7,871 nt of DNA. It comes from Victivallales bacterium (GTDB taxonomy: Bacteria > Verrucomicrobiota > Lentisphaeria > Oligosphaerales > Oligosphaeraceae). Every line of letters starts with the position of its first letter. Within the stretch, counting starts at the first letter, position 1. The translations under genes were made by a program, and so were the position numbers. Under the pieces are notes generated by a model, which saw nothing but the letters and a program-made list of their open reading frames with translations, ran no database searches and was not told the DNA's origin. The stretch is taken from positions 1 to 7,871 of the forward strand of contig JAFYIW010000313.1 in assembly GCA_017538465.1 (NCBI GenBank), given 5' to 3'. Positions 1-5,136 of the stretch are shown piece by piece.

Positions 1-298
1 CGATGACCCACTGGGTGGCGCCGGAGCGCACGTCCACGGCCAGGCGGGAGAGGTCACCGGAGACATCGGCGTCCGCAGTGAAATTGGCGGGGTTGGCCAG
101 GAAGATGTCCTTGACGCCGAACATCAGGGAGACGGGGGGGAAGGGCTGTTCCTGGGCGGAACCGGCACCGAAGGTCAGAGAGGTGCCTGCGGAGGCGGAG
201 CCGATCTTGACGTCCACGGTGAAGTTGGCGGCGAATGCCGTGGCCATGAAGCAACCAAGCAACAGAGCTGCCAATACGACGGGGAATTTGATTTTCAT
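1..298 (-). CDS. Secreted protein of unknown function (N-terminal part, cut by window edge)
   Basis: I do not recognise the gene. The first 99 codons are visible; the rest lies beyond base 1. The product opens with MKIKFPVVLAALLLGC and has a hydrophobic stretch to about residue 20, ending in ATAFA before AN. This is a good Sec signal peptide with cleavage near residue 23. The mature part starts FTVDVKIGS and is rich in small and beta-prone residues. It includes a LTFG segment, then PFPPVSL, then LAVDVRSGATQWVI. That order loosely recalls secreted-protein beta modules common in Verrucomicrobia-like genomes, but this is inference. The start at 298 is supported by AAGGA about seven bases upstream and by the signal peptide. 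It lies 106 bases downstream of another secreted-protein gene on the same strand, so the two may be co-expressed, although a possible separate promoter lies between them. The protein is probably exported to the periplasm, cell surface or medium. Confidence 0.75.
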   Translation of the reverse strand, partial: MKIKFPVVLAALLLGCFMATAFAANFTVDVKIGSASAGTSLTFGAGSAQEQPFPPVSLMFGVKDIFLANPANFTADADVSGDLSRLAVDVRSGATQWVI

Positions 299-345
299 TA
301 TTTTTTCCTTATTTAAAGAGTTACGAATGAAATCAGTCGCTTTTC

Positions 346-373
346 AATATAGCGGCACAAAACGAAATTTCCA
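346..373 (-). promoter_or_regulatory. Possible sigma-70-type promoter for the 1-298 gene
   Basis: Read on the minus strand, a TGGAAA -35-like box (373-368) is followed 16 bases later by TATATT (351-346), five of six matches to the -10 consensus. The predicted start falls about 40 bases before the start codon at 298. The -35 match is only four of six, so this is tentative. If real, the cut-off secreted-protein gene can be expressed without its upstream neighbour. Confidence 0.35.
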
Positions 374-404
374 CTACAGAGGCGCTTTTTTTCCCGGCAC
401 GGCG

Positions 405-1418
405 TCAGTTTCCGGCATCCACGCTATCCGCGCCTTCCTTCACCATGTATCCCACGCCCACTTCGGGCGGGGTGGAAACCGCCTCGAAAAGTCGTCCCGG
501 AGCCTCCCAACGCCACTGGACGGAGCGAACCTCCGTCGCCGCGTCAAAGCCGCCGGTGTTCTTGTTGTAGCAGCCGACGGGGCTGGCGAAGTTCCATCCA
601 TTGGTCAGATTCTGGAAACTGGTCTCCGTGCCAATGCGGGCGGTGCCGGTCAGAGTGACGGTCTGGATTTCCTCGCCGGGGTTAAAGACCCAGTAGGACG
701 CGCCGGAAACCAGGCCGGCCATGGCGGTGACCCGTGTGGGGGCGGGGGCGCCGCATCGCATCACGGGGTAGTCAAAGAGGGCGCCGGCGTCCATGACTTC
801 CAGGAAGGGATTGCCCACCAGGTTCCAGCCGGGGGAGAGCGACAGCGCGTATTCCACTCCCGTCGCCTGAGGAATCTCATAGAAGGCCAGGATGGAGTTG
901 GGCGAAGTGGAGGGAGGCAAAGTCACTTCGCAGGTCGCGCCTTCGGTCAGCGCGGTGATTTCAAAGCTCTCGTCGTCAACTGTCAGCAGTCTGACCGAGA
1001 CGTTGGTATTGTCGGGGAGGTTGTTGACGAGGCAACGGAAAGTCACCGTCGCAGGATTGCCCGATTGGGTGTTGAAATACATCAGCCAATCCGTCTCGAA
1101 GGAGTCCAAGTAGGCATTCACCTTGTTCGCAATCGTCACGTAGCGCTTGTTGTCCTTGAGGTTCAGCAAAGACAGGTCGTTGTATTTGCCGTCCGGCGAC
1201 CCCGTGTCCGGGGGATATCCGCCGTTGCTGTAGTTCTCATTGGCAAACGCAAGGTAGGCGTAGGTCTTCGCGCCGCCGACGCCAAAGTCCGTACTGAGCT
1301 CCCAGGCGACATACACGCCGCCCGGCTTCAGACCGCTGTCGCCCCAGTCCACGCCGCAAACGATGTCAAGACACGCGAAAAAACAGCCGGCGCATAACGA
1401 AAGTAAGAGTTTTCTCAT
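405..1418 (-). CDS. Secreted protein with two GWN(L/F) repeats, function unknown
   Basis: This is a complete 337-residue product that I do not recognise as a named protein. It begins MRKLLLSLCAGCFFACLDIV, a basic start plus hydrophobic core typical of a Sec signal. There is no convincing lipobox despite three cysteines. Residues 24-180 look like a beta-rich domain: GGVYVAWEL, YAYLAFANENY, a Gly/Pro/Asp loop, then VTFRCLVNNLPDNTNVSVRLL. The C-terminal half holds two related units. One has GWNLVGNPF at 197-205 with SYWVFNPG at 241-248. The other has GWNFASPVG at 274-282 with GVGYMVKEG at 321-329. Such units are frequent in surface or secreted proteins of PVC bacteria (family knowledge, not checked). 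No Shine-Dalgarno is visible before ATG 1418, and the next signal upstream is a sigma-54-type promoter. The 1-298 gene follows on the same strand. No catalytic motif is visible, so a structural or binding role is as far as inference goes. Confidence 0.8.
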   Translation of the reverse strand: MRKLLLSLCAGCFFACLDIVCGVDWGDSGLKPGGVYVAWELSTDFGVGGAKTYAYLAFANENYSNGGYPPDTGSPDGKYNDLSLLNLKDNKRYVTIANKVNAYLDSFETDWLMYFNTQSGNPATVTFRCLVNNLPDNTNVSVRLLTVDDESFEITALTEGATCEVTLPPSTSPNSILAFYEIPQATGVEYALSLSPGWNLVGNPFLEVMDAGALFDYPVMRCGAPAPTRVTAMAGLVSGASYWVFNPGEEIQTVTLTGTARIGTETSFQNLTNGWNFASPVGCYNKNTGGFDAATEVRSVQWRWEAPGRLFEAVSTPPEVGVGYMVKEGADSVDAGN

Positions 1419-1487
1419 TTTTGCAAGTACTTGATGCCCTTAATGACATCGGATGCCATACGGCAATGGGGAAGAGGTCTGACTATT

Positions 1488-1506
1488 AAAGCAAGGCGCA
1501 TGCCAA
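1488..1506 (-). promoter_or_regulatory. Sigma-54 (-24/-12) promoter for the secreted-protein gene
   Basis: Read on the minus strand the site is TTGGCATG, four bases, then TTGCTTT. The sigma-54 consensus is YTGGCACG-N4-TTGCW, so only one base (T for C) departs. The invariant GG (1504-1503) and GC (1492-1491) are exactly ten bases apart, as required. Transcription would begin near 1479, giving a leader of about 60 bases before ATG 1418. Genes with this promoter type need a bacterial enhancer-binding activator, which implies conditional expression of the secreted protein. The motif is seen directly; its use is inference. Confidence 0.7.
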
Positions 1507-1596
1507 AAGACATCCCAATGGACACGCGCGGACAACCGTTGGTTTCATCAAAATACATCATGAACCGCATTTTTCTCGCCACGCCCCAGTATTGAG

Positions 1597-1623
1597 CAAA
1601 AATTATTCAGTGGATAATTTTTG
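1597..1623. repeat. 27-bp AT-rich near-perfect palindrome, candidate activator site
   Basis: The left arm CAAAAATTATTCA (1597-1609) is complementary to the right arm TGGATAATTTTTG (1611-1623), with one G-T mismatch or wobble, around a single central base at 1610. Its centre is about 131 bases upstream of the predicted sigma-54 start, a classic enhancer distance. Alternatives are a weak bidirectional terminator or part of a dispersed repeat. The AT-rich stem makes efficient termination unlikely. Confidence 0.6.
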
Positions 1624-1673
1624 TTCATCACTGTGGGACAGGCATTGGTTTGTCTGGACGCGAGTGTACGCGA

Positions 1674-1714
1674 GCGGGCGGCGAGGTCGCGGAGAAGAAT
1701 GACTCGTCTGCCGC
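1674..1714. repeat. GC-rich imperfect inverted repeat
   Basis: Arms 1674-1685 and 1703-1714 pair at ten of twelve positions (one of them G-T) around a 17-base loop. A run of six T lies at 1731-1736, seventeen bases further on. It may be the fold of a short plus-strand RNA or a piece of a dispersed intergenic repeat. I cannot tell which from one copy. Confidence 0.35.
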
Positions 1715-1747
1715 AGCCCCGGATGTCGGATTTTTTGCTGTGTCCAT

Positions 1748-1775
1748 TTGCAAATCCACTTGCGTGGGGTATAGT
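1748..1775 (+). promoter_or_regulatory. Sigma-70-type promoter for tRNA-Leu
   Basis: TTGCAA (1748-1753) is followed after a 16-base spacer by TATAGT (1770-1775). The predicted start near 1782 lies about 20 bases before the mature tRNA 5' end at 1803, a normal short tRNA leader for RNase P removal. It is the only good plus-strand promoter I see before mnmG, so it may also drive mnmG by read-through. Confidence 0.55.
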
Positions 1776-1802
1776 AGGCGCATTGCCAATCAAAGATTTC
1801 AT

Positions 1803-1889
1803 GCTCGGGTGGCGGAATTGGCAGACGCGTTAGGTTGAGGGCCTAATGGGGTAACACCCGTGCGGGTTCAACTCCCGCCTCGAGCACCA
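1803..1889 (+). tRNA. tRNA-Leu (anticodon GAG)
   Basis: All arms of a class II tRNA can be drawn. The acceptor stem pairs 1803-1809 with 1879-1885 (one G-T pair), with discriminator A at 1886 and CCA encoded at 1887-1889. The D arm has GCG/CGC with the leucine-type loop GAATTGGCAGA. The anticodon stem pairs TTAGG (1830-1834) with CCTAA (1842-1846) around loop TTGAGGG, giving anticodon GAG at 1837-1839, which reads CUC and CUU. A long variable arm has a 4-bp stem (1849-1852 with 1856-1859). The T arm pairs GCGGG with CCCGC around TTCAACT. The long variable arm and sequence match leucine tRNAs. An intrinsic terminator follows four bases after CCA. Confidence 0.97.
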
Positions 1890-1893
1890 TCTC

Positions 1894-1931
1894 ATCCCGG
1901 TGTCCCCCAAAAGGGATGCCGGGATTTTTTT
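1894..1931 (+). terminator. Intrinsic terminator after tRNA-Leu, abutting mnmG start
   Basis: Bases 1894-1906 pair with 1913-1925 in an uninterrupted 13-bp stem containing two G-T pairs. The loop is CCAAAA, and a run of seven T follows (1925-1931). This is a textbook Rho-independent terminator. It ends only two bases before the first plausible mnmG start codon (1934), so it must be passed, or its transcript re-started, for mnmG to be expressed. Confidence 0.85.
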
Positions 1932-1933
1932 GC

Positions 1934-3766
1934 ATGTCGATGAAGGAACTGGAATACGATGTGATCGTGGTAGGCGGAGGACACGCGGGCTGCGAGGCCG
2001 CATTGGCTTCGGCACGCCTGGGCGCAAGGACGCTGTTGATGACGCTCAACAACGACCACATCGCCCAGATGTCCTGCAATCCCTGCATCGGCGGCGTGGC
2101 CAAGGGACAGCTGGTGCGCGAAATCGACGCCCTGGGCGGCGAGATGGGACGCAATGCCGACGCCACGACCATCCAGTTTCGGATGCTCAACGAGTCCATG
2201 GGCGCCGCCGCTTTCTCCCCTCGCGCCCAATGCGACAAGGCGATCTATCAGCGCCGCATGAAATTCGTGCTGGAGCGCACGCCGAATCTGGATGTGCTCC
2301 AGAGCGAGGCGACCGCAGTGCTGCTGGACGGGAAGCGGCAGGTCTGCGGAGTGCGCACCGCCTTCGGCGAGGAGTGGCATGCCAAGGCGGTGGTGCTGGC
2401 GACCGGCACTTTCCTGGCCGCGACGCTCCATTTTGGACTTCAGCAAATCCCTGGCGGACGCGCCGGCGATGCCGCGGCATCACGGCTTTCCGAATGCCTT
2501 CGCAATGGCCTGGAGCTGGAGATGGGACGCCTCAAGACCGGCACGCCAGTGCGGGTGCTGGGCAAGAGCATCGACTTTGCCGCGATGACCGTCCAGCCAT
2601 CCGATGCCAATGGGCGGCGTTTCTCGTTTGGTGAGCGCGACACCGCGACGCCCTTCTTCGGACGGCTTCCATTGGATCTGCGGCCCTGCTACCTCACGCA
2701 CTCGACCGAAAAGACCGCGGAAATCGTGCGGGCGAATCTGACGCGTTCGGCGATGTATTCGGGGGTGATCAAGGGCGTGGGGGCGCGATACTGCCCGTCC
2801 TTCGAGGACAAGGTGGTCCGCTTCACGGAGCATCCGCGCCATCATATCTTTGTCGAACCGGAGGGGGAGTGCACGGACGAATACTACCTGAATGGGATGT
2901 CCACTTCCATGCCCATCGACGTGCAGTGGCAGATGGTGCGCTCCCTGCCGGGCTGCGAACAGGCCTTCATCTCCCGCTACGCCTATGCCATCGAGTATGA
3001 CTTCGTCTTTCCCAGCCAGATTGACACCTCGCTGGCGGTGCGACGCTATCCGTCGCTGTTTCTGGCGGGACAGCTGAACGGCACCTCCGGCTACGAGGAG
3101 GCCGCCGGACAGGGACTGGTCGCCGGGGTGAACGCCGCGCGCTTCGCCGGCAATTGCGGCGAGCCGTTGCGGCTGCGTCGCGACCAGGCGTATCTCGGGG
3201 TGATGATTGACGACTTGGTCACGAAGGAAATCGTGGAGCCTTACCGGCTCTTTACCTCCCGTGCGGAGTATCGGCTGGAATTGCGGCAGGACAATGCCGA
3301 CCGGCGCCTGACCCGTCTCGGCTATGAAATCGGCCTGGCCTCCCGCGAATCGCTGGATCGGGTGGAACAACTGGAACGCGATCTCGAGGACGCACGGCGA
3401 AGCCTGGCAAATATTCGCCTGGAGGGCCATTCGGTGCTGGAATTGCTGGCGCGTCCGGATTTCCACTACGATGCTCATCCGGAATTGCCAACCTTTTCCC
3501 CGCGGGTGATGGAGCAGCTGCACATCGATGCGCGTTATGCGGGCTATATTGCCCAACAGCGCGAACACGCCAAGACAATGCTTGACCTGGATGCATGGAA
3601 ACTGCCACGTGACTTCAACTACGACCTCCCGGGCATCTCCGTCGAGGCACGGCAGAAGCTCACGAAACGCCAGCCGGAATCGCTGGGACAGGCCGCCCGC
3701 ATCGACGGCGTCACCCCCGCCGAAATCGCCATCCTCCAAGTCCACGCACGAAGGAATAATTCGTAA
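1934..3766 (+). CDS. mnmG: tRNA uridine-5-carboxymethylaminomethyl modification enzyme MnmG (GidA)
   Basis: MnmG works with the GTPase MnmE, using FAD and methylene-THF, to place (carboxymethyl)aminomethyl groups on wobble U34 of tRNAs. The 610-residue product is near the usual length (about 620). The FAD-binding DVIVVGGGHAGCEAA lies at residues 9-23 and CNPCIGGVAKG at 48-58. VGARYCPSFEDK follows, with Cys287 matching E. coli Cys277. Later come EYDFVFPSQ, AGQLNGTSGYEEAAGQGL and EPYRLFTSRAEYRL. The C-terminal MnmE/tRNA-binding domain has YAGYIAQQ, LGQAARIDGVTPAEIAIL. Cys48 matches E. coli Cys47. I chose ATG 1934 (MSMKELEYD); ATG 1940 is equally possible, and ATG 1916 lies inside the terminator stem. 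None has a clear Shine-Dalgarno. The stop codon lies within a heptamer repeat that supplies the last residues, NNS. An oddity is the extra cysteine making CxxC at 48-51. MnmE is not in the window. Confidence 0.96.
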   Translation: MSMKELEYDVIVVGGGHAGCEAALASARLGARTLLMTLNNDHIAQMSCNPCIGGVAKGQLVREIDALGGEMGRNADATTIQFRMLNESMGAAAFSPRAQCDKAIYQRRMKFVLERTPNLDVLQSEATAVLLDGKRQVCGVRTAFGEEWHAKAVVLATGTFLAATLHFGLQQIPGGRAGDAAASRLSECLRNGLELEMGRLKTGTPVRVLGKSIDFAAMTVQPSDANGRRFSFGERDTATPFFGRLPLDLRPCYLTHSTEKTAEIVRANLTRSAMYSGVIKGVGARYCPSFEDKVVRFTEHPRHHIFVEPEGECTDEYYLNGMSTSMPIDVQWQMVRSLPGCEQAFISRYAYAIEYDFVFPSQIDTSLAVRRYPSLFLAGQLNGTSGYEEAAGQGLVAGVNAARFAGNCGEPLRLRRDQAYLGVMIDDLVTKEIVEPYRLFTSRAEYRLELRQDNADRRLTRLGYEIGLASRESLDRVEQLERDLEDARRSLANIRLEGHSVLELLARPDFHYDAHPELPTFSPRVMEQLHIDARYAGYIAQQREHAKTMLDLDAWKLPRDFNYDLPGISVEARQKLTKRQPESLGQAARIDGVTPAEIAILQVHARRNNS

Positions 3767-3782
3767 TGCGTAATTCGTAATT
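3759..3782. repeat. Heptamer direct repeat (ATTCGTA/ATGCGTA), three units, across mnmG stop
   Basis: Three 7-bp units run head to tail: ATTCGTA (3759-3765), ATGCGTA (3766-3772) and ATTCGTA (3773-3779), then a partial ATT. The mnmG stop codon TAA (3764-3766) spans units one and two. Such short AT-rich heptamer tracts occur as dispersed intergenic repeats in many bacteria; membership here is inference. Confidence 0.7.
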
Positions 3783-3844
3783 TTCTTTTGCCATGTTTCC
3801 CGCGAGGGCACCTAACTAAGCCGAGTTTTCAAACAGCAGGGGTG

Positions 3845-3861
3845 CGGGGGCGCCTCCCCCG
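3845..3861. repeat. GC hairpin in the mnmG-rdgB gap
   Basis: CGGGGG (3845-3850) pairs with CCCCCG (3856-3861) over a five-base loop. No T-tract follows on the plus strand, and none on the minus strand, so it is not a standard intrinsic terminator. It could stabilise an mRNA end, pause polymerase or belong to an inserted intergenic repeat. A second short inverted repeat, AATTG/CAATT (3865-3869 with 3878-3882), follows immediately. Confidence 0.45.
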
Positions 3862-3925
3862 TAGAATTGTAGAAGTGCAATTAGGCACCTTCTTGGGTAA
3901 CAAAGCATTTTCTTTTTTCATTCCC

Positions 3926-4516
3926 ATGAATACGATTGTAGTCGCCACCGGCAATCTGCACAAAGTGCAGGAAATGAAACAGATTCTTGAACCATACGGC
4001 TATCAGGTTCTTGGCGCGAACGAGTGCGGAGGAATGCCGGAGGTGGTCGAGGACGGCAGGACCTTCCGCGAGAACGCCGTCAAAAAGGCCGTGGCGGCCG
4101 CAAAGGCATTGAACCGCACTGTGCTGGCGGATGACTCCGGGCTGGAGGTCTTCGCCTTGGGAGGCGCGCCGGGCGTCTATTCTTCCCGTTATGCAGGAGA
4201 AGGAGGCAATGACGGACGGAACCTGGCGAAGCTGCTCCGCAACCTGGAAGGCGTGATGGAGCGCGAAGCGCGCTTTGTCTGCGTCATTGCCGTCGCCTCC
4301 CCGGATGGCACCGTGGAGGGCACCTGCGAGGGCGAGGTGCGTGGCCGCATTGCCACCGAGGCGCACGGCGACGGCGGCTTCGGCTATGATCCCGCTTTCA
4401 TTCCCGATGGCTACACCCAGACCTTCGGAGAGCTCCCCGCCGCCATCAAGAACTCCCTTTCCCATCGTGCCAACGCCCTTCGTGCCGCCCTCCACGACAT
4501 CTTTCACGTCGAATAA
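3926..4516 (+). CDS. rdgB: Non-canonical purine NTP pyrophosphatase (RdgB/HAM1 family)
   Basis: The enzyme hydrolyses dITP, ITP and XTP to the monophosphate and pyrophosphate in the cytoplasm, keeping deaminated purines out of DNA and RNA. The 196-residue product has the full family signature. ATGNLHKVQEM at residues 7-17 holds the substrate-binding Thr8, Asn10 and Lys13. LADDSGLEV at 67-75 holds the catalytic/metal acidic residues. GGAPGVYSSRYAG lies at 79-91, GFGYDPAF at 151-158 and KNSLSHRANA at 175-184. Length is typical (about 195-205). I chose ATG 3926 because homologues begin right before this beta strand. The in-frame ATG at 3788 would add 46 residues of repeat-derived sequence. No Shine-Dalgarno is visible. 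The next gene starts six bases after this stop, so the two are probably co-transcribed. Confidence 0.95.
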   Translation: MNTIVVATGNLHKVQEMKQILEPYGYQVLGANECGGMPEVVEDGRTFRENAVKKAVAAAKALNRTVLADDSGLEVFALGGAPGVYSSRYAGEGGNDGRNLAKLLRNLEGVMEREARFVCVIAVASPDGTVEGTCEGEVRGRIATEAHGDGGFGYDPAFIPDGYTQTFGELPAAIKNSLSHRANALRAALHDIFHVE

Positions 4517-4522
4517 GGCATC

Positions 4523-5011
4523 ATGAACTTCCAACGGCCTGAAATCAAGTCACGACTGCTTTCCCCGCGCATCTTCATCTACGTCGCGATATTGCTGATT
4601 GCCGCGTGGTGGATCAACCGCTTCACACGGCTTGGTCAGAACGACTCCTCACAGCCCCCGGCTCCGCCGGTCAATGCGGAGCCCGTGATAGTGTCAGGCG
4701 GCGAGCGGTCGGATCTGCCCTTGATGGTGGTGATATCGTTGCCTGACGAGGAGGTCCGCGGAATGGTCGCGGAAGCGCAGCGGCGCCATGAAGGTGTCTG
4801 CAATATTGTGCTGGTCACCACCGGAATCGACGCCTCTGATGTGAAGCGGACTTTCCAGGTGGAGAGATTGCCGGCCGCGGTGTTGTTTGACCAGGACAAT
4901 CAGGAGCTCGCCCGTGTCGAGGCGGAAGTCACCGCCGAGGCCATCGATTCCCTCGTCGCTGAATGCGACAAAAAAGAACGCCAGGCAGAAACCGCCTCTC
5001 CAAAGGAGTGA
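4523..5011 (+). CDS. Membrane-anchored thioredoxin-like protein without CxxC, function unknown
   Basis: The 162-residue product has a short positively charged N-terminus and one transmembrane segment at about residues 17-32 (IFIYVAILLIAAWWIN). A low-complexity Pro/Gln/Asn linker follows (about 39-56), then a soluble domain that would face the periplasm. That domain reads LPLMVVISLP, a helix, NIVLVTTGID, then VKRTFQVERLPAAVLFDQDNQELARV. This resembles the beta-alpha-beta pattern of a thioredoxin fold, with LPAAVLFD in the place of the cis-proline strand. Only two cysteines occur (93 and 148) and no CxxC, so disulfide catalysis is unlikely. The tail is charged (KKERQAETASPKE). The start has AAGG five bases upstream and lies six bases after rdgB. 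The fold is inferred from pattern only; I do not recognise a named family. Confidence 0.75.
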   Translation: MNFQRPEIKSRLLSPRIFIYVAILLIAAWWINRFTRLGQNDSSQPPAPPVNAEPVIVSGGERSDLPLMVVISLPDEEVRGMVAEAQRRHEGVCNIVLVTTGIDASDVKRTFQVERLPAAVLFDQDNQELARVEAEVTAEAIDSLVAECDKKERQAETASPKE

Positions 5012-5072
5012 GAGTGAGCCTGCCTGGATAATATATTGGAAGCAATTCCCCTTAGGCGTATGTGCGCAAACC

Positions 5073-5115
5073 AAAAAGGAATGGCGGAACCTTTCTCAAA
5101 GGTCTCGCCATTCCT
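5073..5115 (-). terminator. Long hairpin terminator between convergent genes
   Basis: Bases 5077-5094 pair with 5098-5115, seventeen of eighteen positions (one G-T), around loop CTC. Read on the minus strand the stem is followed directly by a run of T (complement of 5077-5073), so it fits an intrinsic terminator for the outer-membrane protein gene ending at 5137. On the plus strand it lies 62 bases after the 4523-5011 gene and has no clean T-tract, so it may only partly stop that transcript. Confidence 0.75.
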
Positions 5116-5136
5116 CGTTGAGTGTCAGCGCGGGAT

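Larger units (their letters stand above)
1419..1802. other. Gene-free divergent control region (384 bp)
   Basis: I see no credible gene in this stretch between the minus-strand secreted-protein gene and tRNA-Leu. It is more AT-rich than its surroundings on the left half and GC-rich at 1650-1720. It holds a sigma-54-type promoter facing left, a small TGCC/GGCA hairpin (1454-1465) within the predicted leader of the left gene, an imperfect inverted repeat (1541-1548 with 1560-1566), a 27-bp palindrome (1597-1623), a GC-rich hairpin (1674-1714) and the tRNA promoter (1748-1775). Short open frames crossing it have no start signals or family resemblance that I can see. Confidence 0.7.

Noticed and set aside
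3..1397. A long plus-strand open frame (464 codons) opposite the secreted-protein genes
   Set aside because: It is antisense to two genes with signal peptides and ordered repeats; its translation is low-complexity Gly/Val/Arg typical of GC-rich antisense frames.
1548..1838. Short open frames on both strands in the gap before tRNA-Leu
   Set aside because: They run through the palindrome, tRNA promoter or the tRNA itself, have no ribosome sites and no family resemblance.
1803..1931. tRNA-Leu 3' end as an integration (att) site
   Set aside because: No integrase gene and no second copy of the tRNA 3' end in the window; only housekeeping genes follow.
2480..3811. Minus-strand open frame of 443 codons opposite mnmG
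   Set aside because: Shadow of a conserved enzyme; its first residues come from the heptamer repeat.
3845..3861. GC hairpin as intrinsic terminator of mnmG
   Set aside because: No T-tract follows on either strand; kept only as a hairpin or repeat.
3788..3925. 46-codon N-terminal extension of RdgB from ATG 3788
   Set aside because: It is translated from hairpin and repeat sequence; family members begin just before the TGN motif.
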